From Bacteroidales bacterium (GTDB lineage: Bacteria; Bacteroidota; Bacteroidia; Bacteroidales; UBA932): a stretch of DNA of 64,000 nt. Shown one piece after another: positions 8,402 to 17,323 of the stretch. The notes beneath the pieces are model-generated. The model had not been told where the DNA came from. It worked only from the letters and a program-made list of their open reading frames with translations, and did no database searches. The stretch is from NCBI GenBank assembly GCA_017558775.1, contig JAFYTP010000026.1, positions 1 through 64,000 on the forward strand. The letters are read 5' to 3'. The first letter of the stretch is position 1. The number at the start of each line of letters is the position of its first letter. The position numbers and the translations under genes were made by a program.

Positions 8402-10552
8402 ATGAAAAGAATGGTATTGGCAGCGGCGCTTGCCGCTTTGTCCGTGCTTTCTTTCGCACAACCCCGTCAGGCAGGCCCCGCCGACTGGGGCAACTTCAAG
8501 CGCTACGAACAGGCGAATGCCCAGCAGGCTTCCGCCCCGCTGGTGGTGCTGATGGGCGACTCCATCACGGACTTCTGGTACAACGAGGACCCGGACTTCT
8601 TTACGAAGAACAACTTCGCCGGCCGCGGCATCTCCGGCCAGACGGCGAGCCAGATGCTGGTGCGCTTCAAGCAGGACGTTGTCAACCTGCATCCGAAGGC
8701 CGTCGCCATCATGGCGGGCACCAATGACCTTTGCCAGCACATGATGGGCCAAGCGTATTACCCTGACCAGACCATCCTGGACAACATCAAGGCGATGTGC
8801 GAACTGGCCGAAGAGGCGGGCATCAAGGTCCTCCTCTGTTCGATTACCCCCTGCGCGCATTATATGGCTATCCCCGAGCAGGACGCCGGCTCGCGCATCG
8901 TGGAGATGAACCGGAAACTGAAGGCCTATGCCGACAGCGAGAAGAACATCACGTACGTGGATTACCACACGCCGCTCGCCGACGCGGAGCTCGGCCTTCC
9001 CGCGAGCGGCACGTATGACGGCATCCACCCGGCGGTCAATATCTACGACGACATGGAGCGCATTCTGACCGCCAGTATCCAGAAGGTCTTGAAGGTAAAG
9101 AACGGATTCTATACCCTCCCGGCTGACGAGGCGGAAGCCCGCAAACTCAAGGCCGACGAACAGCGGCGCGCGAGCGGCCAGCCGATGACTTTCGAGGATA
9201 TGGTTGAACGTGTGAAGAAGATGTTCCAGGGCGGCGGCATGCGGGCTCCAGCAGCCCCCGCGCCTTCCCGGGGCCAGTTGTATGCCGGCGCCGCCAAGGT
9301 GGACATCACACCGGACGAGAAGGACCTGCCTCCGACCTCCCAGGGCATCCTGGACCATTGCTATGCGCGCGTCATCGCCTTCGGCAACGGGGCGACGAAA
9401 GCGGCGTTCGTGACCTTCGACGCCGGCAATGCCGATGCCCGGGTGGCGAAGTACATCGACGAGCGCGCCGCCGCGGAACTCGGGATTCCGGAGGGCAACA
9501 TCCTCTACAATGGAACGCATACGCACTCGGGCAGTTCCGTTCGGGGAGACGAACTGACGGAGCGCGTATGGGGCGCCGTGAAGCAGGCCGTCGCCAATAT
9601 GGTGCCCGCCAAGGTGGGTTACGGTGAGGGCGTGAGTTACCTGAACGTCAAGCGCGACCTCTTCGACCCGGAGCGGGGGACCTGGTGGGAAGGCCCGGAC
9701 TACGACGGTAAGTCGGACAAGACCGTGGCTGTTATCTATTTCGAGAGCCTGGAGGGCAAGCCGATAGCCACCTATTTCAATTACGCGATGCACGCGGTGA
9801 TCACGGGCAATACGGACAAGGTGAGCGCGGACTTCCCGGGCGAGGCGGAAACCTATATCGAGAGCCGGTACGGCCCCGATTTCGTGGCGAGTTTCGCCTC
9901 CGGCGCGGCGGGAGACCAGAATCCGCTGTATTTCCAGCAGACCTTCGACTTGCGCGACATCCGGATCGCGGACTACGCGGCCCGCGGGGAGGATATTTCG
10001 AACCGGATGCCTCCGGGCGGCCAGGGCCTCGACCGCACCAAGCCTGAAGTGCAGCGCCTGCTCGGTGAGCAAGAGCGGATGATCCAAAGCTATGGACAGC
10101 TCCTGGGTGAAGAGGTGAAATATGTCATCATGATGATGCGCCGCTTCGAAACGGACGTCACGCTGAAATGTTCCCGCAAGATCATTTCCGTGCCGGGACG
10201 GCGCCAACTGAACGGCGGCGGCCGGGCCGGTTATGCCGGGGAATACGAGGACGGACCGGACGTGCAGGTCGGCCTCAGCCTGATCCTGCTGGACGACATT
10301 CCCGTGTGCGGCGTCGCTTCCGAGGTGTATAACCCGATCGCGGTGGAACTGAAACAGAAGTCTCCGTATGCCCGTACCATGATGACGACACTGGCTTACG
10401 GTTTCGGCGCCCGTGGCGGCGGATATATGCCGGATGACGAGTCTTACGGCGCCGAAGTGTTCGAGGTGCTGGGTTCCCGCTTCAAGCAGGGATATGCGCA
10501 GAGCGCCGTGGTGAATGGCCTGCTCGATATGATTCACGACGCAACACATTGA
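8402..10552 (+). CDS. SGNH/GDSL esterase fused to neutral ceramidase-like hydrolase
   Basis: 716 aa with a signal peptide (about 1-19, cleavage after SFA). Residues about 45-230 form a GDSL lipase/acylhydrolase: Ser54 in MGDSIT, the block-III GTND, and a terminal D-G-I-H. From about residue 295 the chain matches the N-terminal domain of neutral/alkaline non-lysosomal ceramidases: YAGAAKVDITP, His373/His375 in GTHTHSG (zinc ligands in that family), and HAVITG with SADFPG further on. True ceramidase activity is doubtful in this glycan operon; a metal-dependent amidase or esterase acting on a plant glycan or its decorations is as likely. It lies 30 bases after the GH54 gene and is followed by the GH13-esterase gene after 5 bases. 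Confidence 0.8.
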   Translation: MKRMVLAAALAALSVLSFAQPRQAGPADWGNFKRYEQANAQQASAPLVVLMGDSITDFWYNEDPDFFTKNNFAGRGISGQTASQMLVRFKQDVVNLHPKAVAIMAGTNDLCQHMMGQAYYPDQTILDNIKAMCELAEEAGIKVLLCSITPCAHYMAIPEQDAGSRIVEMNRKLKAYADSEKNITYVDYHTPLADAELGLPASGTYDGIHPAVNIYDDMERILTASIQKVLKVKNGFYTLPADEAEARKLKADEQRRASGQPMTFEDMVERVKKMFQGGGMRAPAAPAPSRGQLYAGAAKVDITPDEKDLPPTSQGILDHCYARVIAFGNGATKAAFVTFDAGNADARVAKYIDERAAAELGIPEGNILYNGTHTHSGSSVRGDELTERVWGAVKQAVANMVPAKVGYGEGVSYLNVKRDLFDPERGTWWEGPDYDGKSDKTVAVIYFESLEGKPIATYFNYAMHAVITGNTDKVSADFPGEAETYIESRYGPDFVASFASGAAGDQNPLYFQQTFDLRDIRIADYAARGEDISNRMPPGGQGLDRTKPEVQRLLGEQERMIQSYGQLLGEEVKYVIMMMRRFETDVTLKCSRKIISVPGRRQLNGGGRAGYAGEYEDGPDVQVGLSLILLDDIPVCGVASEVYNPIAVELKQKSPYARTMMTTLAYGFGARGGGYMPDDESYGAEVFEVLGSRFKQGYAQSAVVNGLLDMIHDATH

Positions 10553-10557
10553 CAGCT

Positions 10558-13188
10558 ATGAAGAAACTATTGGCAATCGCACTTGCGTGTTCCCTGACCA
10601 CCGGTCTTTCCGCTAAGAATCCGGCGCAGCCGAGCTGGCTGAGCGACGCGGTCTTCTACCAGATTTATCCTTCGTCTTTCCAGGACAGCGACGGGGATGG
10701 CTATGGCGACCTGCAGGGAATCATCTCCCGGCTGGACTACATCCAATCCATCGGCGTGACGGCCATTTGGCTGAATCCGGTATATGTATCGGGCTGGACG
10801 GACGGCGGTTACGACATCATCGACTTCTACCGGGTGGACAAGCGCTTCGGCGACAACGACGATCTCGTCGAACTGATCCGGGAGGCCCACGCCCGCGGAA
10901 TCAAGGTCGTCATGGACCTGGTCGCCGGACACTCTTCCGACCAGAACGAGTGGTTCCTGCAGTCCCGGGAAGGCGCCAACCTGCGGTATTCCGACTACTA
11001 CATCTGGCCCACCTTCAAGCCGGAGGAGAAATCGGCGGAGCCCGCCGCTTCGGACGATCCGGACTATGCCGCGCTGATGAGCGCCCATCTTTCCCTAACC
11101 CGAAAGTTCGTGGCGACGGACGCCCCGCGCGGCCCGTATTACATCAAGAACTTCTACGACACCCAGCCTGCGCTGAACTTCGGTTTCGCCCAGCCCGACC
11201 CCTCGCACCCGTGGGAGCAGGCGGTGGACGCCCCGGGGCCGATGTCGATGCGCCGCGAGCTCAAAAACATCATGATGTTCTGGATGGACAAGGGCGTGGA
11301 CGGCTTTCGGGTGGATATGGCGGCCAGCCTCGTGAAGAATGACCCCGACAAGAAGGAAACCATCCGGCTGTGGAAAGAAGATTTCGTCCCGTGGTTTGAT
11401 GAGGCTTATCCCGAGGGCGTGCTCATCGCGGAATGGTTCAATCCCGCCCAGTCCATCGAGGCGGGCTTCGACCTGGATTTCTTCTGCCACGACGGGCAGT
11501 ACAACTATTCCACGCTGTTCTTCTTCAACCGCGGCTTCGGGCCCAACCGCAATGCACAGCCGTATTTCGACAAGGCCGGAAACGGAGAGCTGAAAACCTG
11601 GTTTGATTTGTATGATTATCAGTATCAGGCGGTTAAAGGAAAAGGATATGTATGTACACCCTCCGGCAATCACGACTTCAACCGCGTGTGCACGGAAGGA
11701 CGTACCACGCCGGAAGAACTCAAGGTCGCGATGACCTTCTTCCTGACGATGCCGGGCGTTCCGTTCATCTACTATGGCGACGAAATCGGCCTCAAGCAGA
11801 ACCCGGCCGCGCCCTCCACGGACGGTTCCGGTTTCCGCGCCGGCTGCCGCATCCCGATGCTCTGGGACGGCACGGCCAATGCCGGATTCTCGACCGCGCC
11901 CATCGACAAGATCTACATCCCGCAGGATCCGGACCCGAACCGGATGACGGTGGAGAAGGCGGAGGCCGACCCGAACTCCCTGCTCCAGTACGTCCGCGGC
12001 CTGCTCCGGCTCCGGAAAGAGGTTCCCGCCCTCGGTGCCGATGCTTCCTGGAAGCTGATTAGCGACCTTGACCAGCCATATCCGATGGTGTACGAGCGCA
12101 AATGGCGCGGCGAGCGCTGCTGGGTGGTGCTGAATCCGTCCGGGAAGCAGGTGAGCGCGACGCTCCCGAAAGAACTTTCCAAGCCCGAACTTATCGGCGG
12201 CAGCTATAAGAAGTGTACCTACAAACAGACGAAGAAGGGAGATGTCATCCAGCTCTCCGCAATTTCTGCCGCCATCTTCCGGTTCGACGACGTGGACAAG
12301 ACCGCCGGGACCGTAGGAGAGGGCCATCCGGACAAGCCGAAGGTCTCCGTGGGCAAGCTCGATTTCTATCCGAACTTCGAGTCCAAGCTTGTCTCGCCGA
12401 GGAACGTATATGTCTGGGTCCCTGACGATTACACGAAGAATAAGCAATATGCCGTCGTCTATATGAGCGACGGCCAGAACCTGTTCGACCCGGACAAGAT
12501 GTTCAACCACCAGGAGTGGTGTGTCGATGAGGTCTTCGGCGGTCTTCTGGAGGATGGAAAGATTCAGGACTGCATCGTAGTGGGCGTGGCCAATTCCCGT
12601 TCCAGGATGCAGGAATACTTCCCCCAGGATGTGGCCGACCGCTACTCTCCGGAACTGAAAGCGTTCGCAAAGAGTATGCGGATGGGCGAAGAGGATCTGC
12701 TGGGGAACAACTACCTGAAGTTCCTGGCCGAAGAGTTGAAGCCCTTTATCGACAAGACCTATTCGACCCGGAAGGACCGTGATCACACTTTCCACATGGG
12801 ATCCAGTATGGGAGGCCTGATTTCCTCCTATGCCGTGACGAAGTATCCTGAGGTATTTGGCGGCGCGGGCTGCCTGTCGACCCACTCCATCCTCTATCTG
12901 GCCAATTCTGAAGCGGCGCGGGAATCCGTCGATGCCGCGAACCAGTGTTATGTCGATTACCTCAAGGCGAACCTCAAGCCCAACAGTTGCAAGATGTATA
13001 TGGACCGCGGCGACCAGACCCTTGACGCCCAGTATCCGAAGTATCAGGACCGCCTGGACCGGATGTTCAAGGAGGCGGGTTGGGATGGGGCCCATTATGT
13101 CAGCAAGGTGTTTCCGGGGCTTGCCCATGAGGAGAAGGCCTGGGCTTTGCGCCTTGAGGTGCCGGTTCTCTTTCTGCTTGGGAAATAA
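10558..13188 (+). CDS. GH13 alpha-glucosidase-like enzyme fused to an alpha/beta-hydrolase esterase
   Basis: 876 aa from the ATG at 10558; a TTG nine bases upstream is a less likely start because it overlaps the previous gene and the ATG begins a clean signal peptide. Residues about 25-580 are a GH13 barrel: FYQIYPSSFQDSDGDGYGD, nucleophile Asp253 in GFRVDMA, acid/base Glu292 in LIAEWF and Asp373 in SGNHDFNR. The first conserved region reads DLVAGH instead of the common D-x-V-x-N-H. Residues about 600-876 are an esterase D/feruloyl-esterase-like fold with nucleophile Ser750 in GSSMGG. GH13 acts on alpha-glucosidic bonds (or sucrose-like sugars); the esterase would remove an acyl group. The combination in one exported chain is unusual. 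Confidence 0.83.
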   Translation: MKKLLAIALACSLTTGLSAKNPAQPSWLSDAVFYQIYPSSFQDSDGDGYGDLQGIISRLDYIQSIGVTAIWLNPVYVSGWTDGGYDIIDFYRVDKRFGDNDDLVELIREAHARGIKVVMDLVAGHSSDQNEWFLQSREGANLRYSDYYIWPTFKPEEKSAEPAASDDPDYAALMSAHLSLTRKFVATDAPRGPYYIKNFYDTQPALNFGFAQPDPSHPWEQAVDAPGPMSMRRELKNIMMFWMDKGVDGFRVDMAASLVKNDPDKKETIRLWKEDFVPWFDEAYPEGVLIAEWFNPAQSIEAGFDLDFFCHDGQYNYSTLFFFNRGFGPNRNAQPYFDKAGNGELKTWFDLYDYQYQAVKGKGYVCTPSGNHDFNRVCTEGRTTPEELKVAMTFFLTMPGVPFIYYGDEIGLKQNPAAPSTDGSGFRAGCRIPMLWDGTANAGFSTAPIDKIYIPQDPDPNRMTVEKAEADPNSLLQYVRGLLRLRKEVPALGADASWKLISDLDQPYPMVYERKWRGERCWVVLNPSGKQVSATLPKELSKPELIGGSYKKCTYKQTKKGDVIQLSAISAAIFRFDDVDKTAGTVGEGHPDKPKVSVGKLDFYPNFESKLVSPRNVYVWVPDDYTKNKQYAVVYMSDGQNLFDPDKMFNHQEWCVDEVFGGLLEDGKIQDCIVVGVANSRSRMQEYFPQDVADRYSPELKAFAKSMRMGEEDLLGNNYLKFLAEELKPFIDKTYSTRKDRDHTFHMGSSMGGLISSYAVTKYPEVFGGAGCLSTHSILYLANSEAARESVDAANQCYVDYLKANLKPNSCKMYMDRGDQTLDAQYPKYQDRLDRMFKEAGWDGAHYVSKVFPGLAHEEKAWALRLEVPVLFLLGK

Positions 13189-13200
13189 TAACGCGAAACT

Positions 13201-15069
13201 ATGAAGAAGTTACTGATTCTCAGCGCGGTTCTCGGGATGGCTTTCTCCCTGGCTGCGCAGCCGCGCCAGCCGGTGGAGATCGTGTCCAAGGCCGGCAAGA
13301 CGACCGTGGAATTCGTCGTCCGCGACGGAAAGCCCATCCTGATGGACATCTATCAGTTCGCCAGCGGGAAAACGGAGGGGAAGCGGCCGGTGTTCATCTA
13401 TTCCTTCGGTGGTGCCTGGGCGATGGGGTCCCGGGTGGATCCACTCTGCAATCCGCTGTATGACCACCTTTGCGAGAAGGGCTGGGTCTGTGTCGCCATC
13501 GACTATCGCCTTGGCGCCGCCCGTGGCCGGGACGGCAAACCGCTTGTCACGCCCCCGGAGGGATACAATCCTTTCCAGTATTCCATCGACATAGGCGTTG
13601 AGGATCTCTATGCGGCGACGGCGTGGCTAATCGCGCACGCAGAGGAATACAACATCGACCCCGACAAGATCGTCATCAGTGGCAGCAGCGCCGGTGCCAT
13701 CAACAGCATGAATGCGGAGTACTATATCAGCACCGGCCATCGGCTCGCGAAGGAAAACCTCCCGGCCGGTTTCAACTATGCCGGTGTAATGCCCATGGCG
13801 GGCGCCGTCTATCTGACCGGTGAGAACGACACGGAACTCCGGTGGGACGGGAAACCCTGCCCGATGTGCTTCTTCCACGGCGCGGCGGATCCGACCGTGA
13901 CCTTTGACGTGGAAAGTGGTCCGACCCGGCACGGTTTCGGCCCCAACTACATCAGCAAGCAGCTCGATGAGATGGACGTTCCCTATATGCTCAACGAGTA
14001 CGCCGGCGGCGACCATGTCATGGCGCTCCTGCCGCTGAAATGGTTCTGGTACGAGATCGATTCGTTCCTGGACCGGGTAGTCCTCGACGGCCAGAACGTC
14101 AAGGTCCATGCGGTCGAAACGTCGCCCAAGCCCCGTACGGACGCAAACTGGCTCGCCACGGTCCGTTCAGCGCCCCGCGCTTCCGCGCAGCCGGAGAAGA
14201 TCCGTCTATATGAAGGAAAGGCTCCCGGCAGTGAGAACTGGACCCAGCAGGAGTATCTCTTCGAATACACCACTTCCTTCAACCCCGGCGAGGTCGGCCA
14301 ATGCATCCTGAATGTGGTCGATCCGGAGTTATGGGCCTACCTCCCGGCAAAGGGCACTGAGACAGGTGCAGCCGTGGTCGTCTGTCCCGGCGGTGGTTTC
14401 ACGGCTCTTTCCTGGCATCAGGAAGGTATCAACGTGGCCAAATGGTTCGCCGCGCACGGCATCGCCGCTTTCGTCCTGAAATACCGTACCGCTTTCTCCG
14501 GAGGCGATTACGAGGAGGCCAAGTATGTGGCCGACCATTCTTACGGTAACCAGGGAAGGGACGCGCGGATGCGGGAACTCACCGAAAAGCATGAGAAGAT
14601 TGCCGAAGAGCAGGGCTATGACCGGAAAATGGCCTGGGACGACGGCCGCGTCGCTATCAGCTACGTCCGCAGCCATGCGGACAAATACGGGGTGAATCCC
14701 AAGGCGATCGGCATCATCGGTTTCTCGGCGGGCGGCAACATTGTCTATCACGTGGCGCTCGACCATGACGAAATGAGCCGTCCGGACTTCCTCGGCATGA
14801 TCTATCCGGCCTGGTTCGAGGATCAGGTCCCGGATGACCCGATGCCGCTCTTCATCGCCGCAAGTACGGGCGAAGCCTCCTCCGCCAACGGCTTCGGCGA
14901 TACGCCCGCGCTCTACAACGCCTGGAACAAGACGCGCCAGCCGCTGGAAATCCATTCCTTCACGAGGGGCTTCCACGGTTTCGGCTACCGCGAAAACGGT
15001 CAGTCGGTGAACATCTGGACGACGCTCTTCTACGACTTCCTTGATAACTGCAAACTCTTGAGCCGATAA
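13201..15069 (+). CDS. Secreted protein with two tandem alpha/beta-hydrolase esterase domains
   Basis: 622 aa with a signal peptide (about 1-19, cleavage near LAAQ). The first domain (about 30-295) resembles carboxylesterase/acetyl-xylan esterase folds, with Ser163 in GSSAG and an oxyanion-type FGGAW segment. The second (about 350-620) has its own CPGGGF oxyanion segment, Ser509 in GFSAGG and a late His in GFHGFG. Both have intact G-x-S-x-G elbows, so both may be active. It lies 12 bases after the GH13-esterase gene and its stop overlaps the MFS start by one base. Likely role: removal of acetyl or other acyl substituents in step with the glycosidases of the operon. Confidence 0.83.
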   Translation: MKKLLILSAVLGMAFSLAAQPRQPVEIVSKAGKTTVEFVVRDGKPILMDIYQFASGKTEGKRPVFIYSFGGAWAMGSRVDPLCNPLYDHLCEKGWVCVAIDYRLGAARGRDGKPLVTPPEGYNPFQYSIDIGVEDLYAATAWLIAHAEEYNIDPDKIVISGSSAGAINSMNAEYYISTGHRLAKENLPAGFNYAGVMPMAGAVYLTGENDTELRWDGKPCPMCFFHGAADPTVTFDVESGPTRHGFGPNYISKQLDEMDVPYMLNEYAGGDHVMALLPLKWFWYEIDSFLDRVVLDGQNVKVHAVETSPKPRTDANWLATVRSAPRASAQPEKIRLYEGKAPGSENWTQQEYLFEYTTSFNPGEVGQCILNVVDPELWAYLPAKGTETGAAVVVCPGGGFTALSWHQEGINVAKWFAAHGIAAFVLKYRTAFSGGDYEEAKYVADHSYGNQGRDARMRELTEKHEKIAEEQGYDRKMAWDDGRVAISYVRSHADKYGVNPKAIGIIGFSAGGNIVYHVALDHDEMSRPDFLGMIYPAWFEDQVPDDPMPLFIAASTGEASSANGFGDTPALYNAWNKTRQPLEIHSFTRGFHGFGYRENGQSVNIWTTLFYDFLDNCKLLSR

Positions 15070-16232
15070 TGGAAACGAAACAATCCAACCTGTCCCGGCT
15101 GCTGCCGATCATGTTCGCGTTCTTCACGATGGGGTTCGTGGACATGGTGGGGACGGCGACCAATTACGTGAAGGCCGACTTCGCGCTCTCCGACACGATG
15201 GCCAATTTCCTGCCGTCGATGGTTTTCCTCTGGTTCTTCTTCCTGTCGGTGCCGACGGGTTTGCTGATGAACAAAATCGGCAAGCGGAAGACCGTCCTTC
15301 TCAGCCTGGTGGTCACGGCCCTGGCACTGGTGCTTCCGCTTTGCGCGTACAGCTACCCGATGCTGCTGGTCTCCTTCTGCCTGCTGGGTATCGGGAACAC
15401 GCTGATGCAAGTGTCTCTTAATCCACTCATTACCTGTATCGTGACAGGGGAGAAGCTCGCCAGCACCCTCACCTTCGGGCAGTTCATCAAGGCGATTGCC
15501 TCGTTCATCGCGCCGATTATCGCCAGCTGGGCATCCGTCAAGTTTGGCAATTGGCTCTTGCTCTATCCCATCTTCCTGGCCTTTGCGGTTATCGCGACGG
15601 TCTATCTGGGATTGACCAAGATCGAGGAAGAGATTCCCAAGGATAAATCCTCGGGCTTCATCCAGTGCCTTAAGCTCCTGGGGAACAGTTCCGTGCTGCT
15701 GCTTTTCCTGGGCATTGTGGCCCACGTGGGCATCGACGTGGGCGTGAACACCTGCGCACCCAAGATCATCATGGAGCGCCTGGCGCTGCCGCTGGAAAAA
15801 GCCGGCATCGCCACCAGCATCTATTTCCTCTTCCGTACGCTGGGGTGCTTCTCGGGCTCCTTCATCCTGGCCAAGTTTCCGCTGAAGAAGTTCTTCGCCG
15901 TGAGCGTTGCCTGTATGGTGCTGTCGATGATCGGGCTGTTCCTGTGCCATACCCTGGCCGGACTGTATGTGGCCATCGCCCTGGTGGGTTTCGGCAACTC
16001 CAATATCTTCTCGATGGTTTTCTCCAAAGCGCTCCTGTACTTGCCGGAGAAGAACAATGAGATGTCCGGCCTGATGATCATGGGCCTGATCGGCGGAACT
16101 ATTTTCCCGCTCCTGATGGGCGTGCTGTCCGATGCGATGGGTACCCAGGTCGGTTCTGTCATCGTGATCAGCGTCGGCGTAGCGTACCTCGTGTATCTGA
16201 CCTTCAAGTTCCTGAAAACAGCAAAAGCATGA
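15069..16232 (+). CDS. MFS sugar transporter
   Basis: 387-aa polytopic inner-membrane protein with about twelve hydrophobic segments and the MFS loop 2-3 signature (LLMNKIGKRK). It resembles the sugar:proton symporters of the FucP/GluP type common in Bacteroidota. It is wedged between the esterase gene (one-base overlap) and the kinase gene (four-base overlap, ATGA), which implies translational coupling. Transporter plus fructokinase-type kinase recalls the monosaccharide importer/fructokinase pair of Bacteroides fructan loci. The transported sugar cannot be fixed from sequence. Confidence 0.85.
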   Translation: METKQSNLSRLLPIMFAFFTMGFVDMVGTATNYVKADFALSDTMANFLPSMVFLWFFFLSVPTGLLMNKIGKRKTVLLSLVVTALALVLPLCAYSYPMLLVSFCLLGIGNTLMQVSLNPLITCIVTGEKLASTLTFGQFIKAIASFIAPIIASWASVKFGNWLLLYPIFLAFAVIATVYLGLTKIEEEIPKDKSSGFIQCLKLLGNSSVLLLFLGIVAHVGIDVGVNTCAPKIIMERLALPLEKAGIATSIYFLFRTLGCFSGSFILAKFPLKKFFAVSVACMVLSMIGLFLCHTLAGLYVAIALVGFGNSNIFSMVFSKALLYLPEKNNEMSGLMIMGLIGGTIFPLLMGVLSDAMGTQVGSVIVISVGVAYLVYLTFKFLKTAKA

Positions 16233-17077
16233 GCAAGAAAGTGATTGTGGGGATCGGTGAGATCCTCTGGGACATGCTCCCTTCCGGAAAGGCCCTCGGC
16301 GGGGCTCCGGCCAATTTCGCCTACCACGCCACGCGCCTGGGCGAGGAAGGCTGGGCGGTGAGCGCCATCGGCCCGGACGCGCTTGGGCGTGAAATCATGG
16401 ACATTGTCGCGGAAAAGCGGCTTAAGAACGTCATTTCCCTCACGGACAAGCCCACCGGGACGGTGCAGGTGGAACTGGATGCCAAGGGAGTGCCGACTTA
16501 CACCATCATGGAGGGCGTGGCTTGGGACCATATCCCGTTCACGCCGGAGATGGAAGCCCTTGCCCGTCGTGCCGATGCTGTCTGCTTCGGCTCGCTCGTG
16601 CAACGGATGGCCTCCCGCGATTCGGTGCTCCGCTTCCTCCGCGCCACCCGCCCCGAAGCGCTCAAAGTCTTCGACATCAACCTCCGCCAGCATTATTACA
16701 CCCGGGAAGTGCTGGAGGAATCCCTGGAAATCGCCGACATCCTGAAAATCAACGACGAGGAAATCCGGATTGTTGCCGATATGTTCGGCCTCGGGGGTGA
16801 CGATGTCGCCGTCTCCCGTGCGCTGATCGACCGTTATGCCCTCCGGTTGGTCATCCTGACCAAGGGATCGGAAGGCAGCGAAGTGATTACTGCCGATGAC
16901 ACCCTTCCGCAACCGGCAGGCGAGGCCGAGGTCGTGGACACAGTAGGCGCCGGCGACTCTTTTACCGCCGCCTTCGTTGTGGCATACCTGCGGGGAAAGT
17001 CCCTCGCAGACGCCCAGCGCCTTGCCAGCGACACCGCCGCTTTCGTCTGCTCCCGCAAGGGAGCCATGCCGGAATAA
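16229..17077 (+). CDS. PfkB-family sugar kinase, probable fructokinase
   Basis: 282-aa cytoplasmic kinase. The N-terminal GIGEILWDMLPSG and GGAPANFAYH motifs match fructokinases of the ribokinase/PfkB family. The C-terminal signature DTVGAGDSF carries catalytic base Asp243 and the anion hole. ATP-dependent phosphorylation of fructose or a similar ketose is the best guess; the neighbouring MFS gene supplies the substrate and shares a four-base overlap. It ends the operon and a hairpin follows at once. Confidence 0.85.
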   Translation: MSKKVIVGIGEILWDMLPSGKALGGAPANFAYHATRLGEEGWAVSAIGPDALGREIMDIVAEKRLKNVISLTDKPTGTVQVELDAKGVPTYTIMEGVAWDHIPFTPEMEALARRADAVCFGSLVQRMASRDSVLRFLRATRPEALKVFDINLRQHYYTREVLEESLEIADILKINDEEIRIVADMFGLGGDDVAVSRALIDRYALRLVILTKGSEGSEVITADDTLPQPAGEAEVVDTVGAGDSFTAAFVVAYLRGKSLADAQRLASDTAAFVCSRKGAMPE

Positions 17078-17100
17078 AAAGGCCCGAAGCGGGGCTTTTG
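17077..17100 (+). terminator. Terminator of the arabinofuranosidase/esterase operon
   Basis: AAAAGGCCCG, a three-base loop and CGGGGCTTTT form a ten-base stem with one mismatch, starting at the kinase stop codon. Confidence 0.7.
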
Positions 17101-17112
17101 GAAGTGTTAAAA

Positions 17113-17141
17113 TACAAAAAAGACTGCTCGTGGCAGTCTTT
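17113..17141 (-). terminator. Terminator of the CAU tRNA
   Basis: On the minus strand AAAGACTGC, a five-base loop and GCAGTCTTT form a perfect nine-base stem followed by a T run. It begins 4 bases after the tRNA 3' end. Confidence 0.88.
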
Positions 17142-17145
17142 CCAG

Positions 17146-17219
17146 TGGCCCCAGGGGGACTTGAACCCACGACCCACGGATTATGAGTCCGCTGCTCTAA
17201 CCGACTGAGCTATGGGGCC
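17146..17219 (-). tRNA. tRNA with CAU anticodon (elongator Met or Ile2)
   Basis: A 74-base cloverleaf on the minus strand. The acceptor 5' arm GGCCCCA pairs with TGGGGCC, followed by discriminator A. The D arm is GCTC/GAGC, the anticodon stem GCGGA/TCCGT with loop CTCATAA, and the T loop TTCAAGT. The anticodon is CAT. The C1-lacking G-C first pair excludes initiator tRNA; an isoleucine tRNA whose C34 is modified to lysidine cannot be told from elongator methionine tRNA by eye. CCA is not encoded. Confidence 0.93.
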
Positions 17220-17237
17220 GGCATCTCAAATGCGGTG

Positions 17238-17268
17238 CAAAAATAGCAACTTTTCGGGAAAGGAGCAA
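17238..17268 (-). promoter_or_regulatory. Promoter of the CAU tRNA
   Basis: On the minus strand TTG (17268-17266), 20 bases, TATTTTTG (17245-17238): a full match to the Bacteroidota TTG-N20-TAnnTTTG form, 18 bases upstream of the tRNA 5' end. Confidence 0.8.
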
Positions 17269-17292
17269 ACGGTCACTGTCGGATAAAAACAG

Positions 17293-17300
17293 TATATTTG
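17293..17300 (+). promoter_or_regulatory. Promoter -7 element of the GH2 gene
   Basis: TATATTTG matches TAnnTTTG exactly and lies 23 bases before the GH2 start codon. No clear -33 TTG is seen. Confidence 0.7.
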
Positions 17301-17323
17301 TAACGGAAGTAACTGCTGACCAC

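Noticed and set aside
17077..17141. Two hairpins read as one bidirectional terminator
   Set aside because: They are separate: the first sits on the kinase stop on the plus strand, the second has its T run on the minus strand after the tRNA.
15821..17170. 449-codon minus-strand frame opposite the MFS and kinase genes
   Set aside because: Shadow of two coupled genes and runs into the tRNA region.
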